Shown piece by piece: positions 1 to 11,091 of a DNA stretch of 64,000 nucleotides. This stretch comes from Cryptomeria japonica. Taxonomy: Eukaryota; Streptophyta; Pinopsida; Cupressales; Cupressaceae. The notes under the pieces were generated by a model. It saw only the letters and a program-made list of their open reading frames with translations. It had not been told where the DNA came from and did not search any database. The stretch is from positions 140,436,897 to 140,500,896 of the forward strand of contig NC_081407.1 of assembly GCF_030272615.1 (NCBI RefSeq). The letters are read 5' to 3'. The position numbers and the translations under genes were made by a program. Position 1 is the first letter of the stretch; each line of letters begins with the position of its first letter.

Positions 1-1700
1 ATCTCCAATGATCTAATCTTCTGAATGATTTAGTTTCACATACTTGGGAGTCTTTGAATTTTCTTGATTTACTGGTTCTTTCTATTGTTCCTCTGTCATA
101 GTTGAGTTTTTTGATGTTACCAAAGTTACTGGTTCACTGTTTTGAGCAACTTCTTGCATTACTGGTTTAGGTCTGATAAATTCATCTTCCGGTTCATGGT
201 CATATGATCTGATCTCATTATTGCCTTGTTCATCCACCTTGACATTTATGCTCTATGTTATCCTATTCAATCTTTTGTTATAACATCTATATGATTTTCT
301 CTTAGTAGAATAACCCAAGAATATTCCTTCATTACTTATAGGATCAAATTTTCTCAATGCATCATCTCTTCTAATGTAACATTTACTTCCAAATTTTTTG
401 AAATATCTAACAGTAGGAGTATGACCAAACCATAATTCATAAGGAGTCTTACTGGTATCACATTTTATGTGTACTATGTTGAAAGTGTATATAGACATAT
501 TGACAACTTCCCTCCAATAAATATCAAGCAATCTAGATTTTGTCATTATAGTCCTTGCTGCATCTAATATGGTTATGTTTTTCCTCTCCACCAATCCATT
601 TTGCTATGGAGTCCTAGGTGCAGAAAGTTGTCTTCTGATTCCATTCTTCTCACAAAAGTTGTTGAATTCACCGGATGTAAACTCACCACCTTGATATGAT
701 CTCAAACACTTTATCTTTAGTCCTTTCTCAGTCTCAACCATAGCTTTAAACATTTTGAATTTCTCAAAAGCTTCAGATTTTTATTTCAAAAATGCTACCC
801 ACATCATTCTAGAATAATCATCAATAAGTAACATAAAGTATCTATCACTTTGAAAACTTTTAGTCCTTGTCGGTCCACACAGATCTATATGAATAAGACC
901 AAGAGTTTCATTAGATTTTTATGCTTCTAAAAGAAGTTCTGACTTTCTTACCCATTTGAAATTCTCTACATACTGGATTATGAGGTTTGACAATCTTGGA
1001 CAAATCTCTAACAGCCTATAATTTACATGACACGTCCTCTTATGCCATAACCAACTTTCATCAATCTGAGCAATCAAGCAACCTTTCTCAGCGAAGTTCA
1101 AATTAAAGATTTTTCCATTGGTCTGGGTTCCGGAAGCAATTTCCAATCTAGATCTATTGATGGTCTTACATTTCCCATCCTTGAATTGTAAATGAAATCC
1201 TCTATCCACCATTTGACCTACACTAAGAAGATTATGCTTTAATTCTTCAACATAATAAATATTATCAGTATTAGTGTTACCATCCAATGATATTATTCCC
1301 TTGTCTTTGATCCTGCATGCCTTGTTGTCTCCAAATCTGAATAATCTACCATCAAATTCTTGTAATCATAGAAATTTTCTCTTGTCACCAGTCATGTGAT
1401 GTGAGCATCCACAATCTATAACCCATTCATCATTTCTTCAATTTTGGCAGCTAAAGCCTTCTCCCCAGTATGAGTTGCTTCAATGACAGGTTCCAGAGAA
1501 TCATCCTTGATAGCAATAAAAACCCAGTCCTTACTGAAGCTTCCATTGCCAGATTCACTCACCGGTTCATCATCATCATTAGTAATACCCAAATCATCAT
1601 CAACAACATAATAGCATGATTTATCCTTATTCCTTCTGAATCCAGGCGTTTTCCAATATTTCAGACTAAAATTATAACTCTTCACAAATCTTTCATGATT
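1..1700 (-). pseudogene. Element A pol, protease to integrase and linker (broken)
   Basis: This is the proximal half of a copia polyprotein. The protease core is at 1391-1417 and reads D-C-G-C-S-H-H-M-T, so the usual Ser after the catalytic Asp is Cys. The GAG-pre-integrase block with W-H-x-R and C-H-V-N follows at about 1020-1065 and belongs to the zinc-binding N-terminus of integrase. The first integrase Asp is seen in I-D-L-C-G near 871-893. The second acidic site reads S-Y-Q-G-G-E-F at about 690-705, apparently Tyr instead of Asp. The third acidic residue (V-E-R-K-N) is present near 590. After it come the conserved F-G-x-K-C-Y and F-L-G-Y-S-T-K blocks at about 300-400. Stops and frame changes split it into at least three pieces (253-594, 919-1287, 1416-1685). 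Reverse transcriptase lies beyond the edge. Confidence 0.82.
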
Positions 1701-2596
1701 CCTAGCAGCTCTTTCAGGGCATCTAGAAAAAAAATGACCAATCTTATTGCATGAAAAACATTTAAAAGGGACTTTTCCTTCTACTTACTTCCAGCTGGAC
1801 CTTTAAGAATTCTTCTAGCAATCAGGGCTTCCAAATATTCAAGTTCTCTTTCTTCTCTTTCAATGTCTTCCAAATCTCTAGGATACATCTCCTTCCAATC
1901 TATCTTTTGCTTACCGAAGGTAGATGCTTTAAATGCAGTTTTAGTTTTAGTAGCGCTCTGATCTCCAAGTTCCTGAAGCTCAAAAGAAGTCAATTTCCCA
2001 AGCAATATATCTCTGGTAACAAGGGTGCTTGACATTTTCTAGAGTTCATTGACTGCAATAGCCTTCATCTTATAAGCCAGAGGTAGAACTCTCAGAACCT
2101 TTGACACAATCTCATCCCCACTAACTAATCCACCGCATTATTTGATTCCCATAACAATCTTATTTACTCTATCCATGAAAGAACTTATCTTCTCATCTTC
2201 TTCCATCTTCAAAGTTTCATACCTTACCCGGAAACCTTCAAGTTTTGTAATTTTCACAGCCTCGTTGCCTTCATAAGGAGTTTCAAGCTTTGTCCAAATC
2301 ATCTTTGCATTCTCCAACTCTATGGCATTCAATATCTTTTCATTAGATAGGGCACTTAACAATGCTTCTTTTTCTCTAACATCATTTTCAGCTTTCTTAT
2401 GTTCATCAACAGGTGTCGGTGTTCCAGAATTAGGATCATGAGGTATATACCCTTTCTCCACTATCTCCCAAACTTTAGCTCCAAGACATCTAAGATGAAT
2501 CTTCATTCATTCCTTCCATATTTTAAAATTTCTACCATCAAATCTGGGAATCTTCTTCCGATAGGGATTGAATCTAGAACTAGATGCAGTTGTCAT
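1701..2596 (-). pseudogene. Element A gag, UBN2-type with CCHC knuckle (broken)
   Basis: The gag would form the particle and bind RNA. The ATG at 2596 lies about 45 bases downstream of the primer site and opens a frame that keeps going through in-frame stops at 2507-2509 (TGA), 2138-2140 (TAA) and 2036-2038 (TAG). TGA in the context W-K-E-stop-M-K fits a former CGA Arg. The central part (2138-2506) resembles the UBN2/DUF4219-type gag of plant copia elements. A CX2CX4HX4C knuckle with the core C-F-S-C-N-K-I-G-H can be read at about 1718-1760, in another frame, so there is also a frameshift between gag and the knuckle. Confidence 0.75.
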
Positions 2597-2638
2597 TGGA
2601 TCTCCTCAAGCCATTAAGCTTCTGTAGAGAGGGCCTTT

Positions 2639-2649
2639 CTCTAATACCA
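2639..2649 (-). other. Element A primer binding site (tRNA-iMet)
   Basis: On the minus strand this reads TGGTATTAGAG, one base off the standard plant copia site TGGTATCAGAGC, which is complementary to the 3' end of initiator tRNA-Met. It sits two bases (AT) inside the LTR end, the usual copia spacing. Confidence 0.85.
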
Positions 2650-2651
2650 AT

Positions 2652-3861
2652 TGTTAAACAAATCTGATACCGGGAGTAAACTAAGAGGGGGGGGGTGAAT
2701 CAGTTTACCATAAGAAATCAGAACTTATGCATATCAAAACCAATAAATCGAAGCACAAAGAAACCAACACAATCAAGGATAGAACATGAAAGCACAATAC
2801 ACACAACACCAATATTTTGATGTGGAAAACCTGCTAAAGGAAAAAACCATGGTGGGAAAGCCTACCCACAACTATATAAAATTCCACAACAATATGTGAA
2901 ATTACAATGGGGATTGCACTTTTAATCAGGCCAATCGCCTAGAATTTGCCGCCCATCAGAAAATAAGTCTCACTGATTTACAAAACATCAGACTATAATC
3001 CAAAAGAATGAACTGTGAAAGTAGCATCTCCTAATGCTTGATACAATTCCAGCTAAGCACAAATGTTTTCCCTACAATACAAAAATCTTCACCGAATGAT
3101 ATATCACTGCTTCACACATAAACCTTCCTCTGATAATGCAAACATAACCATCAATCCCATCAATCTCCAAATTACATGAATAAGTCACCTATAAATACAT
3201 ATCATCAACCTTATTGACAAGGTCAGCTAAACCCTAGACCCATAAACCCATAATAAAAAATATTACATTACATGGTATCAACAAACCAATATTATGATTT
3301 ACATTACATAGAATGGACCTAAATCAAGTAACCAAACAATTCCATCCACCAAAAATTCCGCTAAGACCAAAATCTAACATGCTTCACCAATCGGTAGAAA
3401 CCCTTAGTGAAGTAACACAAAAAGTCTAACTGGATCCAAATAGGACCACCATAACACCATGCCAGCCAATGCAAAGTCACCAAACACTTGAAATATGATC
3501 AAGAAGAACCTTCACCATGATAGAAACCAATTCCATAAGATGAACCAAAATCATCTGACCAAAACATCAAATATCACTTACCAGTAAAGCTAACCGATAC
3601 CAGGAAATACCAACCGGGAACATAAGTGATAGTCACCTGAGCACCAAAACATGAACCAATAGAATATGACAAAAAAATAACCATCCAGAGTAAGCATCCA
3701 AAACCGATTCAAGAGATCTGATCATACCAGATCATAATCATAGCCAAAACCAAGATGATTACCAAGACTAATGGAGATAGGTCCAACTGGGATGGCCTCC
3801 AACTGGGATACATTGTTGACATCAATGACAATACTTAACCAAATCCAGCATATTGCCAACA
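2652..3861 (-). repeat. 5' LTR of element A
   Basis: On the minus strand it starts TGTTGGCAATATGC and ends TGTTTAACA just before the primer site, giving TG...CA ends and a length of 1210 bp. The long C-run motif shared by the copia LTRs of this window is at 2684-2703. Only one LTR copy lies in the window, so the outer boundary at 3861 rests on the TG end and on similarity to the outer ends of the B, D and E LTRs (a block like gacatcaatgacaa precedes it). Confidence 0.72.
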
Positions 3862-5133
3862 TCTATCACATACATACCCACCAAAAACAGAAGTTAGCTA
3901 CACATTTGGGAGTTCAAGTTGATTTGATCTTTTCTATCTACTCCACAGGTCTTCTAGTAGCCAACATTGATTACATCAACTTCCCTCAAATAATTCTCTG
4001 AGTATAGATTACTAACTTTAGTAATCTACACCTGCCCCTAGCCTGGAAATCTTGTTGACTAAATATTTTCTGATGTTCTTGAGCTACTCACACAATCTTC
4101 TGTAGATTCATCATTAATGTATTTTTCATCCTCCTGTAGTGATTGGATCGACAACAACCTCATCTAAATGCACTACCTCTATATTCACCAACTTTGATAT
4201 ATATGATTCGTCCTTCGACCATGTGTAAGCCACTTGTCTTCATTTTCATCGTCCAGGTCGCTCGGTGAACATTGGTCAACAACCACATAGATCTCTGTGT
4301 CTATCAGGCTACAGATGTGGTATCAAAATCATCTTTGTCAGTTTAAACAACACTCAGGGTTTTATCGCTGAGAGGTTTAATGGTCATACTGATTAAAAAC
4401 CCTGCACTTACTCTTTATCAATGTGATTGTAAATGTGTCACATCAAAATCTTGATGTCATTAAAGCCTAAGGATTATGCAAGGAGGCACTTTGGAACATG
4501 GCGAAATGCCATGTTACACTGAACTAAAAATAACTTCATGCTGAAAAGAAACATTATTGACAAGACTTGCACGAGGTCACACCGAAAAGAGGGTATTTCG
4601 GTGTAATTTCAAAGGGCAACCAAAAGGAAAATGAGTCTTGCCAAAGAGAAAACTCTTGCTGACAAGATGTTTGTTGCCTTTCCTCAACAAGCACGACACA
4701 AACTAGAGGATCCAACCCACAACCGCCACATGGCACCATCAAGCACATAGGTGAAGGGGTCCACTGAACACAACAAAGCTAGAATATACCAAAGAGCCAC
4801 AAACACATAGACATTCATATGTTGATGTGACCATAAACGTGTCACATCAGAGCCTTTAATATTCCTCGCGGGCCCCATTTCGATAAAGCTCTAAAACTAT
4901 TCAAGAGGCATTTAAGTGTCACACTGAAGTGTCGAGTCCTCCTGAAAACAAACCACATCGCCCAGACAAAATGGAAGTCACGACGATGAAGGGAAATGTC
5001 GATGTAATAGGCAAGGCCAACAAGAGGTAAGTGGGGGTCTTCCCTTGTCTTGCCGAAAGGGAAAGTAATGTTGAAAGGAATGTCGATAAGATAAAGGGAG
5101 AATCACATTGAAATCGGGGAGGTCAACATAACC
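3862..5133. other. No gene seen; unassigned spacer between A and B
   Basis: There is no long ORF with recognisable domains. Two short related stretches containing atgtgtcacatca / acgtgtcacatca lie at about 4431-4450 and 4836-4852. A few blocks with tttcggtg / caccgaa or cactgaagtg lie between 4570 and 4930. It may be old transposon or host intergenic DNA; I cannot tell which. Confidence 0.4.
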
Positions 5134-6641
5134 TGTTGGAATTTGTGCAGAGTATGTTGACATAATGATATTATGTTGTCGTTGATGTCAGTGTGTTGGA
5201 GAGTGAACCGGTTAGGCAACTACCGGTTAAGCAACTGGCAAAGTGAACCGGTATAATGTTGTGAACCGGTATATGTGCAAAAGGAGAAGCGGTATGCTTA
5301 TTCAAGTGAACCAGTATGATTTAATGTAAACCGGCATATGGGATGGTTTCTATTAAGGTTTAATATGGTATGACTACCGATTGGTAGTCTTAGCTTCAGG
5401 GTTTTCGGTTGAAGTGTTCCAAGCCTGTGTGATTCAACCAATGACATCGTGTGATAAGTTAGCATTGTAATAGAGATAAGATCATTTTGCCATGTTAGCC
5501 TTGTCCATGTGCAGGATCTTGCATGAAGGAGATTGATCCTATCTACCTCAGGAATGTGCGAAGTCCTTGTAAACGGTGGAAAACACGTGATGGGTTATTG
5601 CCTCCATGAAGCGGTGAAGAACGAACAATGGAGAATGTCTTGATATCTGTTCAAGACCGTTGTATTCAAATGCAAAGTGTTCAATGGTCAGGATTGAACC
5701 GATCAATTGCTTAACCTAAATGTTTAGGGTTTTAGGGTTTTTGCTACTGACCTATCTGTTTCCTATAAGGTCGATGTTGTGTTTCATGCTGAGGTTGTTG
5801 GCAAATGGTCTGTGTGTATCTAAGTGCAGAGATACGTGATTCTTGCCAGACTAGATAAGAGGATTGATACCTGCATAGTGTGTGTGTGCAGAAGGAAGGA
5901 ACTAAAGCAGATCTGCATTGGCATTTGAGTGCTATTATCAGATCATTGTAATACCTGTTGATCTTTAACCACTTCAACAGTTGGAAAATCCCTTAACTGG
6001 GTAGCTTTAACCAACTTGTTGTAAATCCTTTAATAGGGTGACTCAAAGCCATTGAGTTCATAAAATCCTCTAACAAGGTAACCTCTAACAAGGCGTTAAC
6101 CGGGTATTCTAGCCATCCCTTAACTGGGTGATCCCTAACAGGATCGGTTCCTAATAGAACCTATTGTAACAATCTTTAAACAAACTAAGCTCCTAATAGA
6201 GCGGACTTCTAAAGAGTTCAAAAACAGCTTGTGGGTATTCATCCCCACCGTGGTTTTTCCCAACTGGGTTTCCACATGAAAAATATGTGTGTCATGTGTG
6301 ATGCCTCTTTCATGTGATGCTTTGTTATTTTCTGTCAAGCGATGAATCATGTTATGCTAGTAAATTATTGTATCTCTGATGATAGATTATCTGTTTATGT
6401 ATAAGGATAAAGTGGAAATGAGGGAGTAGGTTGTATGGAAAGCTAAGTTTTTCTAGTTTATGTCTTTCCCAGTAGCATTGTGTTTAACCAATAGTAATCT
6501 GGTTCAGACTGGTGTTAGTGATTGTTAGTCAAGTTCACTATTTGCAGTCAAACCAGTTCGGGAAAAGTTTTTGTACCTATACTGATTCACCTCCCCCTCT
6601 CAGTATTGGTTTGGTACTCATCGTTCATCATTGAGTTATCA
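5134..6641 (+). repeat. 5' LTR of element B
   Basis: It runs from TGTTGGAATTTG to GAGTTATCA, 1508 bp, with TG...CA ends and a primer site two bases later. The E copy (61415-62928) is 1514 bp and the D copy (20191-21783) is 1593 bp. The conserved C-rich motif (ctgattcacctccccctctc) lies at 6583-6602. Many ACCGGT-type and tandem ctaacagggta-like short repeats occur in the 6000-6160 part. Confidence 0.88.
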
Positions 6642-6643
6642 AT

Positions 6644-6655
6644 TGGTATCAGAGC
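6644..6655 (+). other. Element B primer binding site (tRNA-iMet)
   Basis: TGGTATCAGAGC is an exact match to the standard plant copia primer site, after a two-base AT spacer from the LTR end. Confidence 0.95.
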
Positions 6656-6712
6656 GTCCTCCAGGTCCTCTGTGTTGTAAGCTTAACCGCTTGAGGGAAA
6701 GATCCTATTGTA

Positions 6713-7606
6713 ATGATGAAAAGGGAAGGTCCAAAGTTCAATAGAGATTACTTTAATTTATGGAAGGACAGAATGAAGATATACATCAGAAGCATGGGTG
6801 CTCAACACTGGAGCTATGTTGAGAATGCTTATGTTATCCCTACCGGTATTCTCACCGATGATCAAAAGAGAGAGATTCAGGAGAATGGGCAAGTCATGGA
6901 AGCCCTAATCAACAGTTTATCTGACATTGAGTTTATTGATGTCCAGGATAAAGAAAATCCCAGAGAAGTATGGGATACTCTTGAGAATATCTATGGCAGT
7001 GATGAGCATGTAAAACAAGCTAAGGAAGAAATCCTTAGAGGGAAGTTTGAAGACATGCGGATGGTCAAAGGTGAGATGATTTAATAATATGGAATAAGAA
7101 TCAGGACTATTGTTGGAGACATCAAGAGTGCGGGAGGAAAAATGGAAGATTTTGTTGTTATTAGTAAAGTCTCGAAGTCCTTATTACCAGTCTATGGAAT
7201 AAGGGTTGCTGCTACTCAGGAGTTGAGGTCAATAGACAAGACTAAGGTATCCCTAGACTCCATCATTGCAAAATTAACAGCCTATGAGCTAAATAGTTTT
7301 GATGGCAGTGTTCAAAAGACTGAATCAACTTTTAGAGCTTCTGCTGCACCATCCAAAAAAGGAAAAGAAGCAAGCACCAGCGGTGAACCAAGACAGAGCA
7401 GAGAAATGGATGATGGGGAGATGCTAATGGAATTTGAAGCTCTTCTTTCCAAGAGACTTCCTAAGGGAACCGGTAAATACAGAGGTAAGCTCCCTTTGAA
7501 ATTCTTTTCTTGTAATCGGATAAGACATATTGATGTAAACTGTCCTAATGGTGACAACAAGGACAAACCGGATAGGTTCAAGAAATTCAAAGGAGGAAAC
7601 CGTTGA
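6713..7606 (+). pseudogene. Element B gag (broken)
   Basis: The ATG at 6713 (a second at 6716) follows the primer site by about 60 bases. The copia gag begins with K-F-N-R-D-Y-F-N-L-W-K and continues through a UBN2-like region (6713-7300) to a knuckle at about 7504-7550. The knuckle is damaged: F-F-S-C-N-R-I-R-H has Phe for the first Cys and Arg for the conserved Gly. Two consecutive TAA stops at 7082-7087 match Gln-Gln in the D copy (E-A-I-Q-Q-Y-G), so both look like CAA to TAA. The TGA at 7604-7606 matches Arg in D, fitting CGA to TGA. The reading frame is otherwise unbroken from gag into protease. Confidence 0.85.
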
Positions 7607-8751
7607 AACTATTTTGTAGCAGTTGATGAAGGTGTCACAGATGAGGAATCAGAAGATGAAGAGAATGAAGATATTGTGTTCGTTGCAGTAAAGGAAGATG
7701 TGTTAGACAAGAAGGCTCTTGTCTCCTACTTTGATAATTCCAATGAGTGGATTATCGACATTGGCTATTCTCACCATATGACTGGTGACCGGAGCAAGTT
7801 TCTATCTTTGGAAGAATATGATGGTGGTGTGGTTCGCTTTGGTAATGATGCACCATGTATGGTCAAAGGAAGAGGGTCCATCTCTCTGAATGGAAAGAGC
7901 AATGCTGACAATGTGTATTGGGTGGAAGGTCTTAGACACAATCTATTGACTGTTACCCAGCTGAATGACAGTGGACTCACTCTGGAATTCAAAAATGGGG
8001 TGTGCAAAATCAAAGGAAAGAATGGTGAATTGATGGCCACCGGTATGCAGACCAAAGGTAACTTATTTCAACTAAATGCAAGTATAAGTACATGTCTTAT
8101 GGCTAAGTTTGATGATAGCTAGATATGGCATAGGAGACTCTGCCATGTAAACTTTGATAACATAATAAAGGCCAGTAAGATCAAGGCAGTTAGAGGACTG
8201 CCGATGCTGAGCAAACAGGAAAATCCTTTGTGCAGAGAATGTCAACTAGGGAAAATGTCTTCCTCAACCTTCAAAGGTAAAACTTTCATTGCTGACAACT
8301 TACTTGATCTTGTGTACACTGATTTGTGTGGTCCTATAAAATCTAGGAGTGTGCAGGGAGATAGGTATTTTATGATTCTTACATATGATTGCTCAAGAAT
8401 GATGTGGGTCACATTCTTGAAGGACAATTCTGAAGCCTTTGTAAAGTTCAAAGCTTTCAGAGCACTGGTAGAAAAGGAAAGTGGTAGAAGAATCAAATGC
8501 CTTAGAACTGATCAAGGAGGGGAGTTCACTTCCGGTGAATTCAACAAATATTGTGAAGAGAACGATGTCAAGAGGCAACTGTCTACCCCCCCGGACTCCA
8601 CAACAGAATGGCCTAGCAAAGAGAAACAACTGGACTGTGGTTGAAGTGGCTAGAAATATGTTGATCCAAGGAAAGGTTGCTCACACCTTTTGGAAAGAAG
8701 CTGTGAGCACTGCAGTCTACAGAATAAACCGGGTACTCATCAAAAAGGGAA
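7607..8751 (+). pseudogene. Element B protease and integrase, proximal part (broken)
   Basis: It continues the gag frame. The protease core near 7750-7785 reads I-I-D-I-G-Y-S-H-H-M-T, with Ile where Ser normally follows the Asp. GAG-pre-integrase (W-H-R-R-L-C-H-V-N) starts right after a TAG at 8120-8122; D has Trp there, so this is TGG to TAG. Integrase follows, with Y-T-D-L-C-G near 8319, L-R-T-D-Q-G-G-E-F near 8505, and the region before the third acidic residue. One extra base in the C-run at about 8587-8593 shifts the frame, and integrase continues in the next frame to 8751, where element C interrupts it. Confidence 0.84.
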
Positions 8752-8756
8752 AGGAT

Positions 8757-9578
8757 TGTTGGCAAATGCACACTCCAATGAGACATTGTAGGTGATTGAA
8801 GGTTTTGTCATTGATGGCAACCTTACAATCCTATGACACCGGTAAGGCAATCCACCGGCACCAGCAAGATCAAATTCTAAACCGACACTCAGACTACCGG
8901 CACCGGCAGTAAAATGAAGCATACTGACACAGGAAGCCGACAGGAATTTTATTGTTAATATATTTTGTTTATTATTGTAAGAACACTGTAAGCCGACTTG
9001 ACATGGTGTAAAATGACTCCTATATAAGAGAGATCATTGTAGAACATTGAATGAATGTAAGGATAATTATGGATGAATGTAATTAGGTGAAATAAGGCAG
9101 ACCTATTGTGCGAATTATGGGTTAAGGGTTTATGTAAGAAGCAGAGCTATAAACTTGTACTGGATCTGGCATAGTAGATGCTATTTTGAAGTAGTACAAG
9201 ACATTGGAATTATATAATCCATTTTGTAAGTCAGTGAGACCTCCTTTTGAGTAGTGAGCTCTAGGCACTTGGCCTTCCTACATGTGCAGACCCCTCTTGT
9301 AACAATAATATTCTCTTATTGGCCAGTAAGTGAATATTGTGGGTCACAAATCCCACCGAGGTTTTTCCCACACCGGGTTTCCTCGTTAAAATATTGTGTT
9401 ATGGTTTGTTTTTCATGTGGTTGGTTCTATCTCTATTTATTGCATTATTTTCTGTTTACCGGTACACAGTTTTAACTTGCTCTACATGTTTTAAATTAAG
9501 AAATTCTAAATACTGGTCAGATACTGATTCACCCCCCCCCCCCCCCCCCCCTCCTCAGTATCTGTGGGAATCCTAACA
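8757..9578 (+). repeat. 5' LTR of element C
   Basis: TGTTGGCAAATGC to AATCCTAACA, 822 bp. It carries a TATATAA box at 9021-9027. An uninterrupted run of 20 C (9532-9551) sits in the conserved attcaccc...ctcag motif; the 3' LTR has 9 C before the first T. The two LTRs differ at many positions, so the insertion is not recent. Confidence 0.93.
9021..9027 (+). promoter_or_regulatory. TATA box of element C LTR
   Basis: TATATAA follows gactcc and precedes gagagatcattg. The same box is at 14849-14855 in the 3' LTR. It is the likely core promoter of the element. Confidence 0.7.
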
Positions 9579-9580
9579 AT

Positions 9581-9592
9581 TGGTATCAGAGC
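9581..9592 (+). other. Element C primer binding site (tRNA-iMet)
   Basis: TGGTATCAGAGC is an exact copia-type site after the two-base AT spacer. It is the same site as in B, so C can be primed by the same tRNA as its probable helper. Confidence 0.95.
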
Positions 9593-9649
9593 TTGGTCCT
9601 CTATGTTCTGAAATCTAATAGCTTGAGGAAGATCTTGACACCGATAAAG

Positions 9650-10787
9650 ATGGAAAATTTGATGAAGCAATTGGAAGCATCTCTCTCAGACTTTGATGCA
9701 GAAAAATTGCAAAATATCAAACTTGAAGATGATCTAAAGGCAGCTCAAGAAATTATTCAAGCAGTTCAAGAAAATCTTACCATTGCAAGGAACAAGAGAA
9801 GAGAACTCTGTGAAAAGATGCAAATTGAGAATGATGAAAAAGAAACTCTTAATGAGCAGTTAAGCAAGCTAAAACAAGAGAACATGACAACAAGGAATGA
9901 GATGCAGGATATGACTATGAGATTTTATAAGGAAATTGAAGATAGAAAGAAGAATGAAGAAGATTGACCAGAAGACTAAGTGATGCAGCAAACGAAAACA
10001 CCAGACTTAGCTATGAAAATGATTTGTTGAAGATGGATCTGATGCATACACAAAATGACTCAAATGAACTGATGAGGTAGAAAGAAATCTTAGAAAGAGA
10101 ACTGGATACTGCAAATCAACATAAAGAAAAATTCAAGAAAAGCTTAGAAGAACTTGGTAACTTGGTGAAGAATCAGAAACCCAAAGGTGACACTTGTGGA
10201 ATTGGCTTTCAAGTTGGTCAAAGCTCTGGTACTGCAAACACATAGGATCATAGAAAACCGGTGAGACAAACTATTGCTTATAAATTCAATGGAAAATGTT
10301 TTAACTGTAATAAGTATGGTCATAGAGCAAATCAATGTAGATCTAGAAGTTATCAGAATACCAATGCACCCACCAGTCAATGTTCCAAATGCAACAAAAT
10401 TGGTCATAACTTTGAAAAATTACAGAATGAATGTTAGATGTTATATTTGTGGAAGATTTGGACACTTATCTAACCAATGCAGAACACAAACTGGCATAGG
10501 TTATCGAAAGGCTATTTAGAAAAATAATGTGACTTGTTATGCATGTAACAAAATTGGACATATTGTTAAATATTGTAGAAGCAAGTCCTCACTGGTAAAC
10601 AACAAAGGTCCTAGTTTGAAAGGAAAAGAAAAAGTTGAAGAAGTTAAGCATGAATTTTCAAAACAATGGATCAGGAAATCAGAACTGAATGTGGATAGGA
10701 ATACTCCTCCACCGACAGAACAGAGTAGCACTCCACCGGCAGAATAGAGTAGCACTTCACCGGCAGGAGTCTCTTCATCTAATTGAT
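9650..10787 (+). pseudogene. Element C gag-like protein: coiled coil plus four CCHC zinc knuckles (broken)
   Basis: The ATG at 9650 is 58 bases after the primer site. Residues 1-105 are a Leu/Glu/Lys-rich coiled coil without the UBN2 region of the A, B and D gags. The frame breaks at 9965 (TGA) and reading continues in another frame, with TAG at 10078-10080 and 10243-10245. Knuckles: C-F-N-C-N-K-Y-G-H...C (about 10309-10350), C-S-K-C-N-K-I-G-H with its last Cys lost near a frameshift (about 10381-10425), C-Y-I-C-G-R-F-G-H...C (about 10438-10480) and C-Y-A-C-N-K-I-G-H...C (10535-10576). A tail with a short repeat (accgacagaacagagtagca and variants) ends at 10785-10787. CCHC knuckles bind nucleic acid, so RNA packaging is the expected role. 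Confidence 0.75.
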
Positions 10788-10940
10788 GAAAATTCACTTG
10801 AGGGTTTGGCAACAAATGTGAAATATGCTATTATTCCCTCGGTTGATGGTAATGAGAAGAAATTACTTCTATACCGGCAAATGAAGTTAAGTGACTACTT
10901 AACCAGCATGCATTAAATGTGGTAGTTGGTGGATTGACAT

Positions 10941-10949
10941 TATAAATTA
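10941..10949 (+). promoter_or_regulatory. Possible internal TATA box upstream of element C ORF2
   Basis: TATAAATTA lies 151 bases before the ATG of ORF2, in a stretch (10788-11091) that is not part of either ORF. The spacing would allow a short 5' leader. This is only a motif match; no transcript evidence can be read here. Confidence 0.35.
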
Positions 10950-11091
10950 GTGGTTTTGGCTCCATTTTACTTCTCCGAGCATTCAAACATTTGAAGAGCG
11001 CAAAATTCCCAGAGCTAAGGCATTTTTGAGCAAAGAAGCAAGGCATTTCAACATTCAATCCTTCCAAAGGCAGATAAAGGTATTTATTATC

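Larger units (their letters stand above)
1..3861 (-). mobile_element. Element A: Ty1/copia retrotransposon (Sirevirus-like), left end cut by window
   Basis: Read on the minus strand, the order is 5' LTR (2652-3861), tRNA-iMet primer site, gag, protease, integrase, then the linker before reverse transcriptase, where the window ends. The gag-PR-INT order is that of Ty1/copia. The C-run motif in the LTR and the GAG-pre-integrase and integrase wording resemble the Sirevirus lineage and element K of this window. Reading is broken by several stops and frame changes, so this copy is dead. The five bases outside the LTR are tctat (3862-3866); the partner target duplication lies outside the window. 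Confidence 0.88.

Noticed and set aside
9254-9576. ORFs of 73-79 codons in the C LTRs (also 15083-15390)
   Set aside because: Present in both LTRs only because the LTRs are copies; no start context or domain, and one ends in the C-run.
8757-9578. Element C LTR as an internal part of element B
   Set aside because: AGGAT duplications and restored reading of B integrase after removal show an independent insertion.
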